Origin: Agrobacterium rubi TR3 = NBRC 13261 | Lineage (GTDB): Bacteria; Pseudomonadota; Alphaproteobacteria; Rhizobiales; Rhizobiaceae | Length of the DNA stretch: 64,000 nucleotides | Direction: 5' to 3' | Assembly: GCF_000739935.1 (NCBI RefSeq) | Contig: NZ_BBJU01000004.1 | Span: 1 to 64,000, forward strand | Shown here: in pieces, positions 54,464 through 64,000 of the stretch | Position numbering within the stretch: position 1 is the stretch's first letter | Layout of the letters: each line of letters opens with the position of its first letter | Notes under the pieces: model-generated | What the model was told of the DNA's origin: nothing | Database searches by the model: none | The model's input: the letters and a program-made list of their open reading frames with translations, nothing else | Position numbers and translations under genes: made by a program

Positions 54464-54583
54464 AGCATCGATATCCATCACCGAATGCGGTCTTGGGCTA
54501 TCCGGTGCTGAAACAAAAACGTGGAGCGGCGCGGGCTCACCTTATCGGCCCGCCGCTTCAATCGGCCTTTTGAAAGGGCAAAC

Positions 54584-55684
54584 ATGCTGATCTGGCTCGT
54601 TGAACTGTCGGACAAAGTTCAAATCTTCAACCTGTTCCGGTACATTACCTTCCGGGCCGGTGCTGCACTGTTTACCTCGGCCCTCATCGTCTTCCTGTTT
54701 GGCCCCGCCATCATCAATTCCCTGCGCATCCGCCAGGGCAAGGGTCAGCCTATCCGTGCCGATGGTCCGCAGACGCACTTCAAGAAGGCCGGTACGCCGA
54801 CCATGGGCGGCTTGATGATCCTGGCGGGTATCCTTGGCGGCTCGCTGCTGTGGGGCGACCTCTCAAATGTTTACGTCGTCTCGGTTCTGATGGTGACGCT
54901 CGGCTTCGGTGCCATCGGCTTTTACGACGACTATCTGAAAGTCACCAAGCAGAGCGACAAGGGATTCTCCGGCAAGGCCCGTCTCGGTATCGAATTCGTC
55001 ATTGCCGCGATTGCCGTGTTCTTCATGATGGAGGTCGCACTGGCAACGGCGCCACATGGCGGCACGCTGGGAAGCTCGATCGCCTTTCCGTTCTTCAAGG
55101 AGTTCGTGGTCAATCTTGGCTATTTCTTCGTGCTGTTCGGTGCCTTCGTCATCGTCGCCGCTGGGAATGCGGTGAACCTGACGGATGGTCTCGATGGTCT
55201 GGCCATCGTCCCGGTCATGATTGCGGCCGCAACCTTCGGCGTCATTTCCTACCTCGTCGGAAACGCGATTTTCGCCAACTATCTCCAGATCAACTTCGTA
55301 CCTGGCACAGGTGAGCTTGCCGTTATCGTCGGTGCTGTCATTGGCGGGGGGCTTGGTTTCCTGTGGTTCAATGCGCCGCCTGCGGCCATCTTCATGGGCG
55401 ATACAGGATCGCTGGCGCTGGGTGGCCTGATCGGTTCCATCGCAGTGGCCGTCAAGCACGAGATCGTCATGATCATCGTCGGTGGCCTGTTCGTCATGGA
55501 AACGCTATCGGTTATCATTCAGGTGTTCTGGTTCAAGCGCACCGGCAGACGCGTGTTCCTGATGGCACCGATCCACCACCATTTCGAAAAGAAGGGCTGG
55601 ACGGAAAGCCAGGTTGTTATCCGCTTCTGGATCATCTCCGTTGGGCTTGCGATGCTGGGCCTTGCCACGCTTAAACTGAGATAA
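54584..55684 (+). CDS. mraY: Phospho-MurNAc-pentapeptide-transferase MraY
   Basis: 366 residues with about ten membrane helices. Active-site markers are GFYDDYLKV (two Asp), [10 protein letters not shown] and the periplasm-adjacent [10 protein letters not shown]. It makes lipid I at the inner membrane. ATG 54584 (MLIWLVEL) matches the family start and length; an in-frame ATG 63 bp earlier is rejected. 120 bp separate it from murF. Confidence 0.95.
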   Translation: MLIWLVELSDKVQIFNLFRYITFRAGAALFTSALIVFLFGPAIINSLRIRQGKGQPIRADGPQTHFKKAGTPTMGGLMILAGILGGSLLWGDLSNVYVVSVLMVTLGFGAIGFYDDYLKVTKQSDKGFSGKARLGIEFVIAAIAVFFMMEVALATAPHGGTLGSSIAFPFFKEFVVNLGYFFVLFGAFVIVAAGNAVNLTDGLDGLAIVPVMIAAATFGVISYLVGNAIFANYLQINFVPGTGELAVIVGAVIGGGLGFLWFNAPPAAIFMGDTGSLALGGLIGSIAVAVKHEIVMIIVGGLFVMETLSVIIQVFWFKRTGRRVFLMAPIHHHFEKKGWTESQVVIRFWIISVGLAMLGLATLKLR

Positions 55685-55688
55685 TCGC

Positions 55689-57098
55689 ATGATCCCTGTC
55701 ACCTCACTTGCTGGACAAAAGGTTGCCCTCTTCGGTCTCGGCGGCTCAGGCCTCGTTACCGCACGGGCGCTGGTGGCTGGTGGTGCTGAGGTCACGGCAT
55801 TCGATGACAATCCCGATAGCGTCGCCAAGGCTCAAGCCGAAGGCATACCGACAGCCGATCTTCGCACACTGGACTGGTCGAAGCTTGCCGCTTTCGTTCT
55901 GGCGCCCGGTGTGCCGCTGACTCATCCCAAGCCGCACTGGTCGGTCGATCTGGCCCGCGCCGCAGGTGTGGAGGTGATCGGCGATATCGAACTCTTCGTG
56001 CGCGAACGCCGTGCACATGCGCCGGATTGCCCCTTCATCGCCATTACCGGCACCAACGGCAAATCCACGACGACTGCGTTGATTGCACATATTCTGACAT
56101 CGTCTGGTCGCGATACGCAGTTGGGTGGCAACATCGGCACGGCGATCCTCAGCCTCGAACCTCCGAAAGCACAGCGTCTCTATGTGGTTGAGTGCTCTTC
56201 CTACCAGATCGATCTCGCGCCGACGCTGAACCCGACCGCAGGCATTCTGCTCAACCTGACGCCTGATCATCTCGACCGTCACGGCACGATGCAGCATTAT
56301 GCCGATATCAAGGAGCGGCTGGTTGCAGGCAGCGATACGGCCGTCGTTGGTGTCGATGACAGCTATTGCACGTTGATTGCCGACCGCATCGAGCGCGCCG
56401 GTGTCACGGTATCGCGTATCTCCAAACGCAATGTCGTCGCCAATGGTCTTTATGCCGAGGGAAGCCGGATCATGAAGGGTGAGAACGGCACGTCGTCGCT
56501 TCTGGTAGATCTCGACGGTATTGCGACCCTGCGCGGCAGCCACAACGCACAGAACGCGGCTGCGGCCATTGCTGCGTGCCTTGCTGTCGGCGTTTCGGTG
56601 GATGTGGTGAAGGCGGGGCTCAATTCTTTCCCCGGTCTCAAGCACCGCATGCAGCCGGTCGGTCGCCGCGGCAACGTCACCTTCGTCAATGACAGCAAGG
56701 CCACCAATGCGGATGCTGCGGCACCGGCCTTGTCCAGCTATGATCGAATCTACTGGATTGCTGGCGGGCTGCCGAAGGCGGGGGGCATCAGTAGCCTTTC
56801 GCCGTTGTTTTCCCACATTGCCAAGGCATATCTCATCGGTGAAGCAGCGGCGGAATTTGCCGCGACGCTGGGCGAGGCCGTGCCTTACGAAATCGCCGGA
56901 ACGCTGGACAAAGCTGTCGAGCATGCGGCAGCCGATGCGCAAGCGGATGGCAGAGACGGAAACATCGTCATGTTATCCCCGGCTTGCGCAAGCTTCGACC
57001 AATATAAGAATTTTGAAATTCGTGGTGATTCGTTCGTTTCGCACGTTGCGGCACTTGATGGCGTGACGATATTGGTCGGTTCTCAAAAGGGAGAATGA
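55689..57098 (+). CDS. murD: UDP-MurNAc-L-alanine:D-glutamate ligase MurD
   Basis: 469 residues. N-terminal Rossmann [18 protein letters not shown] loop GTNGKSTTT (about 118), [10 protein letters not shown] in the central part. It adds D-Glu to UDP-MurNAc-Ala. Four bases after mraY and four before ftsW. Confidence 0.95.
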   Translation: MIPVTSLAGQKVALFGLGGSGLVTARALVAGGAEVTAFDDNPDSVAKAQAEGIPTADLRTLDWSKLAAFVLAPGVPLTHPKPHWSVDLARAAGVEVIGDIELFVRERRAHAPDCPFIAITGTNGKSTTTALIAHILTSSGRDTQLGGNIGTAILSLEPPKAQRLYVVECSSYQIDLAPTLNPTAGILLNLTPDHLDRHGTMQHYADIKERLVAGSDTAVVGVDDSYCTLIADRIERAGVTVSRISKRNVVANGLYAEGSRIMKGENGTSSLLVDLDGIATLRGSHNAQNAAAAIAACLAVGVSVDVVKAGLNSFPGLKHRMQPVGRRGNVTFVNDSKATNADAAAPALSSYDRIYWIAGGLPKAGGISSLSPLFSHIAKAYLIGEAAAEFAATLGEAVPYEIAGTLDKAVEHAAADAQADGRDGNIVMLSPACASFDQYKNFEIRGDSFVSHVAALDGVTILVGSQKGE

Positions 57099-57102
57099 AG
57101 AA

Positions 57103-58257
57103 ATGGTAAGCCGTATAGACCGGGGGCCGGTCGCGGAATGGTTCTGGACCATCGACCGTTTCTTCCTAACTGCGTTCATCGCATTGATGGGCATTGGGCT
57201 GATGCTGTCGTTTGCGGCGTCTCCAGCTGTCGCAGAGCGCATCGGCCTCAACAGCTTCTTTTTCGTGGAGCGTCAGGCGATGTTCATGGTGCCATCAGTG
57301 GCGATCATGCTCGGCCTGTCCTTCCTCACACCGCGCCAAGTGCGCCGTGTCGCCGTCATCATGCTCATCGTTGCGCTGCTGATGATGATCTTTGCGCTGT
57401 TTTTCGGGATCGAAGTGAAGGGCGCGCGCCGCTGGATTTCCATCGGCAGTTTCTCCATTCAGCCGTCCGAATTCATGAAGCCCGCCTTCGTGATCGTCTG
57501 TGCATGGCTGTTTGCCGAGCGCGCTCGCCATCCTGAAATTCCCGGCAACCTCTTCGCCATCATCACCTTCGGCATCGTGGCAGCCCTTCTCATCGCCCAG
57601 CCTGACTTCGGCCAGACCATTCTGACTTCAGTCGTGTGGGGCGGCATGTTCTTCATGGCCGGTATTCCATGGTTCTGGATCATCATGCTGGGTGGCCTTG
57701 GCGTCGGTGGCATCATCACCGCCTATCTGATGCTGCCGCACGTTGCCGGTCGTATCGACCGATTCTGGACGGGCGAGGGCGACACGTTTCAGGTGGATAC
57801 GGCGCGCGAAGCCATCATTCGCGGCAACTGGTTCGGTCAGGGTCCGGGCGAAGGTATCGTCAAGCGAATCATTCCCGATAGCCACACCGACTTTATCTTC
57901 TCGGTTGCGGCGGAAGAATTCGGCATTCTGTTCTGCATGCTGCTGGTCATGATCTTCGCCTTCATCGTGCTGCGGGGCCTCAGCCACGCCTTCAAGGAAA
58001 AGGACGATTTCGTCCGCTTTGCGGTCGCTGGTCTGGTGTTGCAGATCGGCATGCAGTCGATGATCAATATCGGCGTCAATCTGGAACTGATGCCTGCCAA
58101 GGGCATGACGCTGCCGCTGATTTCCTATGGTGGCTCTTCCATGATGGCGATTTGTGTGACGGCTGGTTTTCTTCTGGCGCTGACCCGCCATCGCCCTGAA
58201 AAACGTGCGCAGGAGCGCAGTTTCTTCCGGGTCAATGCAGGCCTTCCTGCGGAGTAA
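57103..58257 (+). CDS. ftsW: Septal peptidoglycan glycosyltransferase FtsW
   Basis: 384-residue SEDS-family protein with about ten membrane helices. Signature segments are [19 protein letters not shown], the conserved [14 protein letters not shown] loop and the C-terminal [12 protein letters not shown]. It polymerises lipid II at the septum with FtsI. Transcribed with murD and murG, gaps of 4 and 5 bp. Confidence 0.95.
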   Translation: MVSRIDRGPVAEWFWTIDRFFLTAFIALMGIGLMLSFAASPAVAERIGLNSFFFVERQAMFMVPSVAIMLGLSFLTPRQVRRVAVIMLIVALLMMIFALFFGIEVKGARRWISIGSFSIQPSEFMKPAFVIVCAWLFAERARHPEIPGNLFAIITFGIVAALLIAQPDFGQTILTSVVWGGMFFMAGIPWFWIIMLGGLGVGGIITAYLMLPHVAGRIDRFWTGEGDTFQVDTAREAIIRGNWFGQGPGEGIVKRIIPDSHTDFIFSVAAEEFGILFCMLLVMIFAFIVLRGLSHAFKEKDDFVRFAVAGLVLQIGMQSMINIGVNLELMPAKGMTLPLISYGGSSMMAICVTAGFLLALTRHRPEKRAQERSFFRVNAGLPAE

Positions 58258-58262
58258 AGAGT

Positions 58263-59402
58263 ATGAGCAAAGGCATCGTTCTGCTAGCCGCCGGGGGAAC
58301 CGGCGGCCATGTGTTTCCGGCAGAGGCGCTGGCATATGAGTTGAAGGCGCGCGGCTATTCCGTGCATCTGGTGACCGACAGTCGTGCTGAACGTTACGCG
58401 GGCAAATTCCCAGCCGATGAAATTCACGTGGTGCCATCCGCCACCATCGGCTCAAAGAACCCTATCTCCGTTGCCAAGGCGCTGCTGAAGCTGTGGACCG
58501 GCCTTCGCGCTGCGCGCCGTCTGGTGACAAAGTTGAAGCCGGTCGCCGTCGTCGGTTTTGGTGGCTATCCCACAGTGCCGCCGCTATTGGCTTCCACGGG
58601 TCTTGGTGTGCCGTCGATCATCCATGAGCAGAACGCTGTGATGGGCCGCGCCAACAAGGCGCTGGCCAAGCGTGTGAAGGCGATCGCCGGTGGCTTTCTG
58701 CCGGAAAACAAGGGCGATTATGCCGACAAGACCGTGACGACCGGCAACCCCGTTCGTCCCGCCGTGCTGACGGCTGCCGACGTGGCTTACGCGCCGTCTG
58801 GAGCCGGTGAGCCGTTCCAGCTCGTCGTGTTTGGTGGAAGTCAGGGCGCGCAGTTCTTTTCCGGCGCCGTGCCCGCCGCCATCTGCCTGATGCCGAACGA
58901 GATGCGTTCTCGCATTTCGTTGACACAACAGGCGCGCCCGGAAGACAAGGACAGTGTCATCGCCTCCTATGCCAAGCTGGGTGTGAAAGCGGACGTCTCG
59001 CCCTTCTTTGGCGACATGGCTGAGCGGATCGCGGGTGCCAATCTCGTCATCAGTCGTTCGGGTGCGTCAACTGTGTCGGAACTCTCCGTCATCGGGCGTC
59101 CGTCGGTGCTGGTGCCTTATCCGCATGCTCTCGACCACGATCAGGCCGCCAATGCCGCAGCCCTTTCGGCAGCGGGTGGTGCAAGCGTTATCAAGCAGTC
59201 CGAACTGTCTCCGCAAAAACTTTCATCCCTGCTGAGCGATGCCATGAACGATCCTGATCGTCTGGCCAACACGGCGGCGGCTGCCAAAGCCACCGGCAAG
59301 CCGGATGCGGCGCAGCGTCTGGCCGATCTGGTGGAAGCGATTGCCGCTGGTCAGTCCGTTCAGCAATTTAAAGCAAAAAATAAAGAAGGAGTGCATCCAT
59401 GA
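58263..59402 (+). CDS. murG: UDP-GlcNAc transferase MurG
   Basis: 379 residues, GT-B fold. Lipid-I binding [10 protein letters not shown] at 11-20, the FGGSQGAQ loop, and [10 protein letters not shown] with LDHDQAANA in the C-domain. It converts lipid I to lipid II on the cytosolic face of the membrane. Overlaps murC by ATGA. Confidence 0.95.
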   Translation: MSKGIVLLAAGGTGGHVFPAEALAYELKARGYSVHLVTDSRAERYAGKFPADEIHVVPSATIGSKNPISVAKALLKLWTGLRAARRLVTKLKPVAVVGFGGYPTVPPLLASTGLGVPSIIHEQNAVMGRANKALAKRVKAIAGGFLPENKGDYADKTVTTGNPVRPAVLTAADVAYAPSGAGEPFQLVVFGGSQGAQFFSGAVPAAICLMPNEMRSRISLTQQARPEDKDSVIASYAKLGVKADVSPFFGDMAERIAGANLVISRSGASTVSELSVIGRPSVLVPYPHALDHDQAANAAALSAAGGASVIKQSELSPQKLSSLLSDAMNDPDRLANTAAAAKATGKPDAAQRLADLVEAIAAGQSVQQFKAKNKEGVHP

Positions 59403-60814
59403 AGATGCCGAAAGCCATAGGACTCGTCCATTTCATCGGAATCGGCGGCATCGGCATGAGCGGCATTGCCGAGGTGCTTCACAATCTCGGCCACCGCGTG
59501 CAGGGCTCCGATCAGGCAGACAGCGCCAATGTGCAGCGTCTGCGTGACAAGGGCATCGAGGTCTTCGTCGGACAGGCTGCGGAAAACCTCGGCGATGCCG
59601 AAGTGGTCGTGGTTTCCACGGCGATCAAGAAGAACAACCCGGAGCTTGCGGCAGCACGTGAAAAGCACCTGCCGATTGTTCGCCGTGCCGAAATGCTGGC
59701 CGAGCTGATGCGCTTCCGTAATGCCATCGCCATTGGCGGCACGCACGGCAAGACCACGACGACCTCCATGGTCGCAACGCTGTTGGAAGCAGGCAATCTC
59801 GACCCAACCGTCATCAATGGCGGCATCATCAACGCTTACGGCACCAATGCGCGCATGGGTGAGGGCGAGTGGATGGTGGTGGAGGCCGACGAATCGGACG
59901 GCACCTTCCTGAAACTGCCCGCCGATGTCGCCGTCATCACCAACATCGACCCGGAGCATCTGGACCATTACGGCAATTTCGACGCTGTGCGGGCCGCATT
60001 CCGCCAGTTCGTGGAAAACGTGCCCTTCTATGGTTTCGGCGTGTTGTGTATCGACCATCCCGAAGTGCAGACGCTGGTGGGCAAGATCGAAGACCGCAAG
60101 GTCATCACCTACGGCGAAAATCCACAGGCCGACGTGCGCTTCTCCAATGTGCGCATTGATGGAACCAAGTCGATTTTCGACGTGGAAATCCGCCGTCGCC
60201 GCACCGGCAAGATATTCACTTTCACCGACCTCGTGCTGCCAATGCCCGGTCGTCACAACGTCTCGAATGCGACGGCGGCTATTGCGGTCGCCAATCGCCT
60301 CGGCATTTCTGTCGAAGACATCAAGAAGGGGCTGGCCTCCTTCGGTGGCGTCAAACGCCGTTTCACGTTGACGGGCGAATCCAACGGCGTGCAGGTCTTC
60401 GACGATTACGGCCATCACCCCGTCGAGATCAAAGCCGTGTTGAAGGCCGCGCGTGAAGCATGCAGCGGTCGCATCATCGCTGTGCACCAGCCGCACCGTT
60501 ATTCGCGCCTTTCCAGCCTGTTTGAAGATTTTGCGCATTGTTTCAACGATGCCGACACAATTCTTCTTGCTCCGGTCTATGCGGCGGGCGAAGATGCCAT
60601 CGAGGGTGTGAACTCCGAGACGCTCGTTTCAGCCACAAGAGCTGCGGGCCATCGGGATGCGCGTCATCTCGCCTCCCGCGACGATCTGGCAAAGACAGTT
60701 GCAGGCATTGCGAAACCTGGTGATTTCGTGGTTCTTTTGGGAGCTGGTAATATTACGCAGTGGGCGGCAGTGCTGCCCTCAGAATTGGATAGCATTTCAG
60801 GAAAGTCTGCATGA
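59399..60814 (+). CDS. murC: UDP-MurNAc:L-alanine ligase MurC
   Basis: 471 residues. [12 protein letters not shown] at the start, ATP loop [11 protein letters not shown] (about 119), EADESDGTF and [10 protein letters not shown]. It adds L-Ala to UDP-MurNAc. Overlaps murG and murB by ATGA at both ends. Confidence 0.95.
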   Translation: MKMPKAIGLVHFIGIGGIGMSGIAEVLHNLGHRVQGSDQADSANVQRLRDKGIEVFVGQAAENLGDAEVVVVSTAIKKNNPELAAAREKHLPIVRRAEMLAELMRFRNAIAIGGTHGKTTTTSMVATLLEAGNLDPTVINGGIINAYGTNARMGEGEWMVVEADESDGTFLKLPADVAVITNIDPEHLDHYGNFDAVRAAFRQFVENVPFYGFGVLCIDHPEVQTLVGKIEDRKVITYGENPQADVRFSNVRIDGTKSIFDVEIRRRRTGKIFTFTDLVLPMPGRHNVSNATAAIAVANRLGISVEDIKKGLASFGGVKRRFTLTGESNGVQVFDDYGHHPVEIKAVLKAAREACSGRIIAVHQPHRYSRLSSLFEDFAHCFNDADTILLAPVYAAGEDAIEGVNSETLVSATRAAGHRDARHLASRDDLAKTVAGIAKPGDFVVLLGAGNITQWAAVLPSELDSISGKSA

Positions 60815-61776
60815 GACAGGTGGATGGGGTAAAGTTGCTGGAGAAACTCGGCGACGGAGTAAAGGAACTCAGAGGACGTTTGACGCCGGATTCGCCGATG
60901 GATCGCGTAACGTGGTTCAGGGCAGGTGGTCTGGCGGAACTGATGTTCCAGCCCCATGACGTGGATGACCTCATCGCTTTCCTCAAAATCCTGCCGGAAG
61001 ACGTTCCGCTGACGGTTGTCGGCGTCGGCTCCAACCTGCTGGTCCGTGATGGCGGCATTCCCGGCGTCGTCGTTCGTCTGTCCGCCAAAGGCTTCGGCCA
61101 GGTGGAACTGGCAGGCGAAAACCGCATCAAGGCCGGTGCGATCTGCCCGGACAAGCACATCTCTGCGATGGCCATGGATAACGGCATCGGCGGTTTCCAT
61201 TTCTACTACGGCATTCCCGGCTCCATCGGCGGCGCGCTGCGCATGAACGCCGGTGCCAATGGCGGCGAGACGAAGGATCGTGTCGTCGAGGTTTACGCCG
61301 TGGACCGTCAGGGCAATCAGCACACCCTGTCCAATGCGGATATGGGCTACAGCTATCGCCACTCCGAAGCATCCAAGGATCTGATTTTCACAGGTGCCCT
61401 GTTCGAAGGCCACCCGGAAGACCGGGCGAAAATCCGCGCTGACATGGACGCCGTTCGCCACCATCGCGAGACGGTTCAGCCGATCCGCGAGCAGACTGGC
61501 GGCTCAACGTTCAAGAACCCCGAAGGACATTCGGCCTGGAGCCTCATCGATGAGGCTGGCGGTCGCGGCATGGTCATCGGCGGCGCGCAAATGTCATCGC
61601 TGCATTGCAATTTCATGATCAACACCGGTCACGCGACCGGCTACGATCTGGAATATCTGGGTGAAGCGGTGCGCAAGCGCGTGTTCGAACATGCAGGCAT
61701 TCGCCTGGAGTGGGAAATCAAGCGCCTCGGCCTTTTCATGCCGGGGAGAGAAGTAGAGGCGTTCCTTGGTAGCTGA
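60811..61776 (+). CDS. murB: UDP-N-acetylenolpyruvoylglucosamine reductase MurB
   Basis: 321 residues. FAD-binding [14 protein letters not shown], the [16 protein letters not shown] core and the proton-donor serine in [14 protein letters not shown]. It reduces UDP-GlcNAc-enolpyruvate to UDP-MurNAc. Overlaps murC by ATGA. Instead of ddl the next gene is a GGDEF protein. Confidence 0.95.
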   Translation: MRQVDGVKLLEKLGDGVKELRGRLTPDSPMDRVTWFRAGGLAELMFQPHDVDDLIAFLKILPEDVPLTVVGVGSNLLVRDGGIPGVVVRLSAKGFGQVELAGENRIKAGAICPDKHISAMAMDNGIGGFHFYYGIPGSIGGALRMNAGANGGETKDRVVEVYAVDRQGNQHTLSNADMGYSYRHSEASKDLIFTGALFEGHPEDRAKIRADMDAVRHHRETVQPIREQTGGSTFKNPEGHSAWSLIDEAGGRGMVIGGAQMSSLHCNFMINTGHATGYDLEYLGEAVRKRVFEHAGIRLEWEIKRLGLFMPGREVEAFLGS

Positions 61777-61786
61777 CAATGAAACG

Positions 61787-62581
61787 ATGCCGGGCAGTTA
61801 TCTGTTGCCCCCGCTTTTGTTTCGTCTAGCCACGTCCAAAGATCGCACTACACTCCAGCCGCTGCGTTTTGCATCTGCTTTCTCAATAACGGTTACGTTG
61901 ATCGCTCTTGTCCTCAACGTAACCGCACTCAGCACGTTGATTGTCCTAGGATTTGTTCCCAACCCCAAGACAGCTTTATGGGTTGGCAGCACTTTGACCG
62001 TTTTCATCACGTTTCCGATCTCCTTCGTGCTGTCGCATATCATCGCCAAGCAGGTAAAATGTCTTTCCATTTCCCATGAGCGCTACAAACATCTCAGCCA
62101 TACGGATGGTCTGACAGGTCTGCGGAACCGGGCGGGGCTGCATGCCGAGGCAAAGCATCTGGACGAGGACTATTGTCTAGCCTTCTTCGACATCGATCAC
62201 TTCAAGTCGATTAATGACAATTACGGTCATGCTGCTGGAGATGCAGTGATATCCGGCATCGCACGGCGCATCGCTGAGGCCTTTCCGGCATCGTCGCTTT
62301 TGAGTAGGCTCGGCGGTGAGGAGTTCGTGGTTGCAACGTCAAACATTCCGCTCGCCGATTTCTCTGCGTATTGCGAGGCTTGTCGACAGTCGGTTGAGGC
62401 TCAGCCTTTTGTGGCCGAGAGCGTTTCCATCAATGTCACGATTTCGATTGGAATCTCGACGCCCAGAAATGATGAGGCGTTCGAGAACGTCATGCACCGT
62501 GCCGATGTTGCGCTCTACAGGGCGAAACAATCTGGACGCAATCATGTTGTCGTAGACGACGAACAAAGTCTTGCCGGGTGA
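61787..62581 (+). CDS. Membrane diguanylate cyclase (GGDEF domain)
   Basis: About 264 residues. Two membrane helices (about 25-60 and 62-90) and a C-terminal GGDEF domain with HTDGLTGLRNRAGL, FFDIDHFKSIND and the active loop GGEEF. No RxxD inhibitory site precedes the loop, so product inhibition is unlikely. It makes cyclic di-GMP from GTP. ATG 61787 is preferred; a TTG at 61766 would overlap the murB end. It follows murB by 10 bp on the same strand, so cell-wall gene expression and c-di-GMP output may be linked. Terminator at 62594. Confidence 0.85.
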   Translation: MPGSYLLPPLLFRLATSKDRTTLQPLRFASAFSITVTLIALVLNVTALSTLIVLGFVPNPKTALWVGSTLTVFITFPISFVLSHIIAKQVKCLSISHERYKHLSHTDGLTGLRNRAGLHAEAKHLDEDYCLAFFDIDHFKSINDNYGHAAGDAVISGIARRIAEAFPASSLLSRLGGEEFVVATSNIPLADFSAYCEACRQSVEAQPFVAESVSINVTISIGISTPRNDEAFENVMHRADVALYRAKQSGRNHVVVDDEQSLAG

Positions 62582-62593
62582 TCTCTACAAACG

Positions 62594-62624
62594 AAAACAG
62601 CCGGACGATTGATCCGGCTGTTTT
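62594..62624. terminator. Bidirectional terminator between GGDEF and MFS genes
   Basis: AAAACAGCCGGA (62594-62605) pairs perfectly with TCCGGCTGTTTT (62613-62624). T runs close it on both strands, as required between convergent genes. Confidence 0.9.
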
Positions 62625-62648
62625 GATTTCAAAAGTGAAGATGACGGC

Positions 62649-63953
62649 TTACACTTCGTCTTTGCGCGACAGCATGATGCACAGCAGGGTGATCAGCGCG
62701 GCAACGCAGAGGTAGTAGCCGACGTAGCCCATGCCGTAATTTACCTGCAGCCATGTGGCGATGTAGGGCGCCAGCGATGCGCCGAAGATGCCTGCCATGT
62801 TGAAGGTGATGGACGAGCCCGTGTAGCGAACCGTCGTCGGGAAGGGGGCTGCGAGGGCCGTGCCGATGAGGCCGTAGGTCATGCCCATCAATGCCATGGC
62901 GAGTGCTGCGAAGAGGAAGATCGAGCCTTCACCGCCGGTCATCAGGCCGGGCAGCAGGAACGAGAAGGCACCGATCAGCACGGTCGTGGCAATCAGGACT
63001 TCGCGACGGCCGAAGCGTTCGGCCAGCTTTCCGGCGATGGGAATGAAGATGCCGAAGACGACCGAGCTGACGAGCTGAACTTCCAGTGCGTCGAGGAACG
63101 GAATTTTCAGAACCTTGACGTTGTAGGACAGCAGATAGGCCGTGCCGATGTAGAATAGCACGAAGGTTGCCAGCGCCACGAAGGTGCCGAGCAACAGGCT
63201 GCGCTTGTGATGGCGGAAGAGTTCGGCAACGGGTACGGCGACGCGCTCTTCCTTGTCGATAGCCTTCTGGAAGGCAGGCGTTTCCGTGATCGACAGACGC
63301 ACCCACAGACCTACGGCGATGAGGATGATCGACGCGACGAAGGGAATGCGCCAGCCCCAGCTGAGCAAGGCTTCCTGCGACATCAGGTGAAGCAGCAGCC
63401 AGAAGACGCCGGAGGAAAGGAAGAGGCCGAGTGGAGCGCCGAGCTGCGGGAACATGCCGTACCAGCTGCGCTTGCCGGGAGGGGCGTTTTCCGTTGCCAG
63501 AAGCACGGCGCCACCCCATTCACCACCAAGGCCAAAGCCCTGACCGAAACGGCACAGCGCCAGAAGCAGCGGCGCCAGAACGCCAGCTGTTTCATAGGAT
63601 GGCAACAGACCGATGATGACGGTTGAAACACCCATGGTCAGAAGTGCAGCGACGAGCGTCGTCTTGCGGCCCACGCGGTCGCCATAATGGCCGAAGACCA
63701 CGGCACCCAGCGGACGGGCGAAGAAAGCGATGGAGAAGGTGGCGAAAGACGCCAGAAGCGCCGTCATCGGGTCGTTGTTGGGGAAGAACAACGTCGGGAA
63801 CACGAGCACTGCTGCGGTCGCATAAACGTAGAAGTCGAAGAACTCGATGGTCGTGCCGACCACGCTGGCAGTAAGAACTCGTGCAGGCGAATTTGTCTTT
63901 ACATCGTTCGGATTTGCAGCGGTCGGCGATACTCTGGATATCGCGTCGGACAT
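62649..63953 (-). CDS. MHS-type MFS metabolite:proton symporter
   Basis: 434 residues with 12 membrane helices. TTIEFFDFYVYATAA at helix 1 and the loop FGHYGDRVGRKTTL are typical of the metabolite:H+ symporter group (ShiA, KgtP, ProP relatives). Substrates in that group are organic acids, betaines or shikimate. Convergent with the dcw cluster; promoter lies at or beyond the window end. Confidence 0.88.
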   Translation of the reverse strand: MSDAISRVSPTAANPNDVKTNSPARVLTASVVGTTIEFFDFYVYATAAVLVFPTLFFPNNDPMTALLASFATFSIAFFARPLGAVVFGHYGDRVGRKTTLVAALLTMGVSTVIIGLLPSYETAGVLAPLLLALCRFGQGFGLGGEWGGAVLLATENAPPGKRSWYGMFPQLGAPLGLFLSSGVFWLLLHLMSQEALLSWGWRIPFVASIILIAVGLWVRLSITETPAFQKAIDKEERVAVPVAELFRHHKRSLLLGTFVALATFVLFYIGTAYLLSYNVKVLKIPFLDALEVQLVSSVVFGIFIPIAGKLAERFGRREVLIATTVLIGAFSFLLPGLMTGGEGSIFLFAALAMALMGMTYGLIGTALAAPFPTTVRYTGSSITFNMAGIFGASLAPYIATWLQVNYGMGYVGYYLCVAALITLLCIMLSRKDEV

Positions 63954-64000
63954 TATATTCGTTCCATTGTTAAGTAAGACTTATGACCCTTTACCGGGCT

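Overview
The window is GC-rich chromosomal DNA of an alphaproteobacterium, almost certainly Rhizobiaceae and closest in character to Agrobacterium/Rhizobium. The pointers are a class A RNase P RNA directly upstream of a mraZ-rsmH-ftsL-ftsI-mur cluster, a btaA-btaB pair for betaine lipid synthesis, a pyrophosphate-type phosphofructokinase, a promoter matching CTTGAC-N17-CTATAT, and several families of rhizobial intergenic palindromic repeats. No transposase, phage gene, tRNA, rRNA operon or CRISPR array was seen.

Layout. (1) 118-12909: two divergent gene blocks. The leftward block holds an RpiR-type regulator, a four-gene ABC importer of the polyamine/AfuA class and a zinc alcohol dehydrogenase. 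The rightward block holds an N-formylglutamate-amidohydrolase-like enzyme, an ethanolamine-type permease, a glutamine-synthetase-like ligase, an aldehyde dehydrogenase and an iron alcohol dehydrogenase. Together they look like a catabolic system that imports an amino alcohol, caps it with gamma-glutamate, oxidises the alcohol to an acid and releases glutamate. (2) 12910-25700: a long intergenic region with stem-loops, an orphan ParA ATPase, a TetR/MFS efflux pair with matching operators, an L,D-transpeptidase, small housekeeping proteins, a HugZ-like protein, a ThDP-enzyme/CoA-transferase pair, a HigBA-type toxin-antitoxin pair and a lipase-like hydrolase. (3) 25790-33300: ettA, a nitrate-sensor-type chemoreceptor, a SoxR regulator with its divergent target gene, an ArsR-methyltransferase regulator coupled to metF, and a 25-residue membrane peptide. 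(4) 33545-46879: mostly cell-envelope genes (three lytic transglycosylases, a GH25 muramidase, an AmiD-like amidase, btaAB) plus a LysE-like exporter, PPi-phosphofructokinase, a DjlA-like protein and two paralogous FAD oxidoreductases. (5) 46932-62581: rnpB and the division/cell-wall cluster from mraZ through murB, followed by a membrane diguanylate cyclase. The window ends with an MHS-type MFS transporter on the opposite strand; ddl, ftsQ, ftsA and ftsZ are not present before position 64000.

A long palindromic repeat occurs five times (window start, 19929, 35872, 38095, 45393) in both orientations, and a second stem-loop family occurs three times (16483, 20959, 44097). The most interesting points are the putative gamma-glutamyl amino-alcohol pathway, a short-leader or leaderless TetR promoter with twin operators, a textbook SoxR box driving a VOC-family gene, four exactly 10-bp-phased MraZ boxes, and the unannotated 25-residue membrane peptide.
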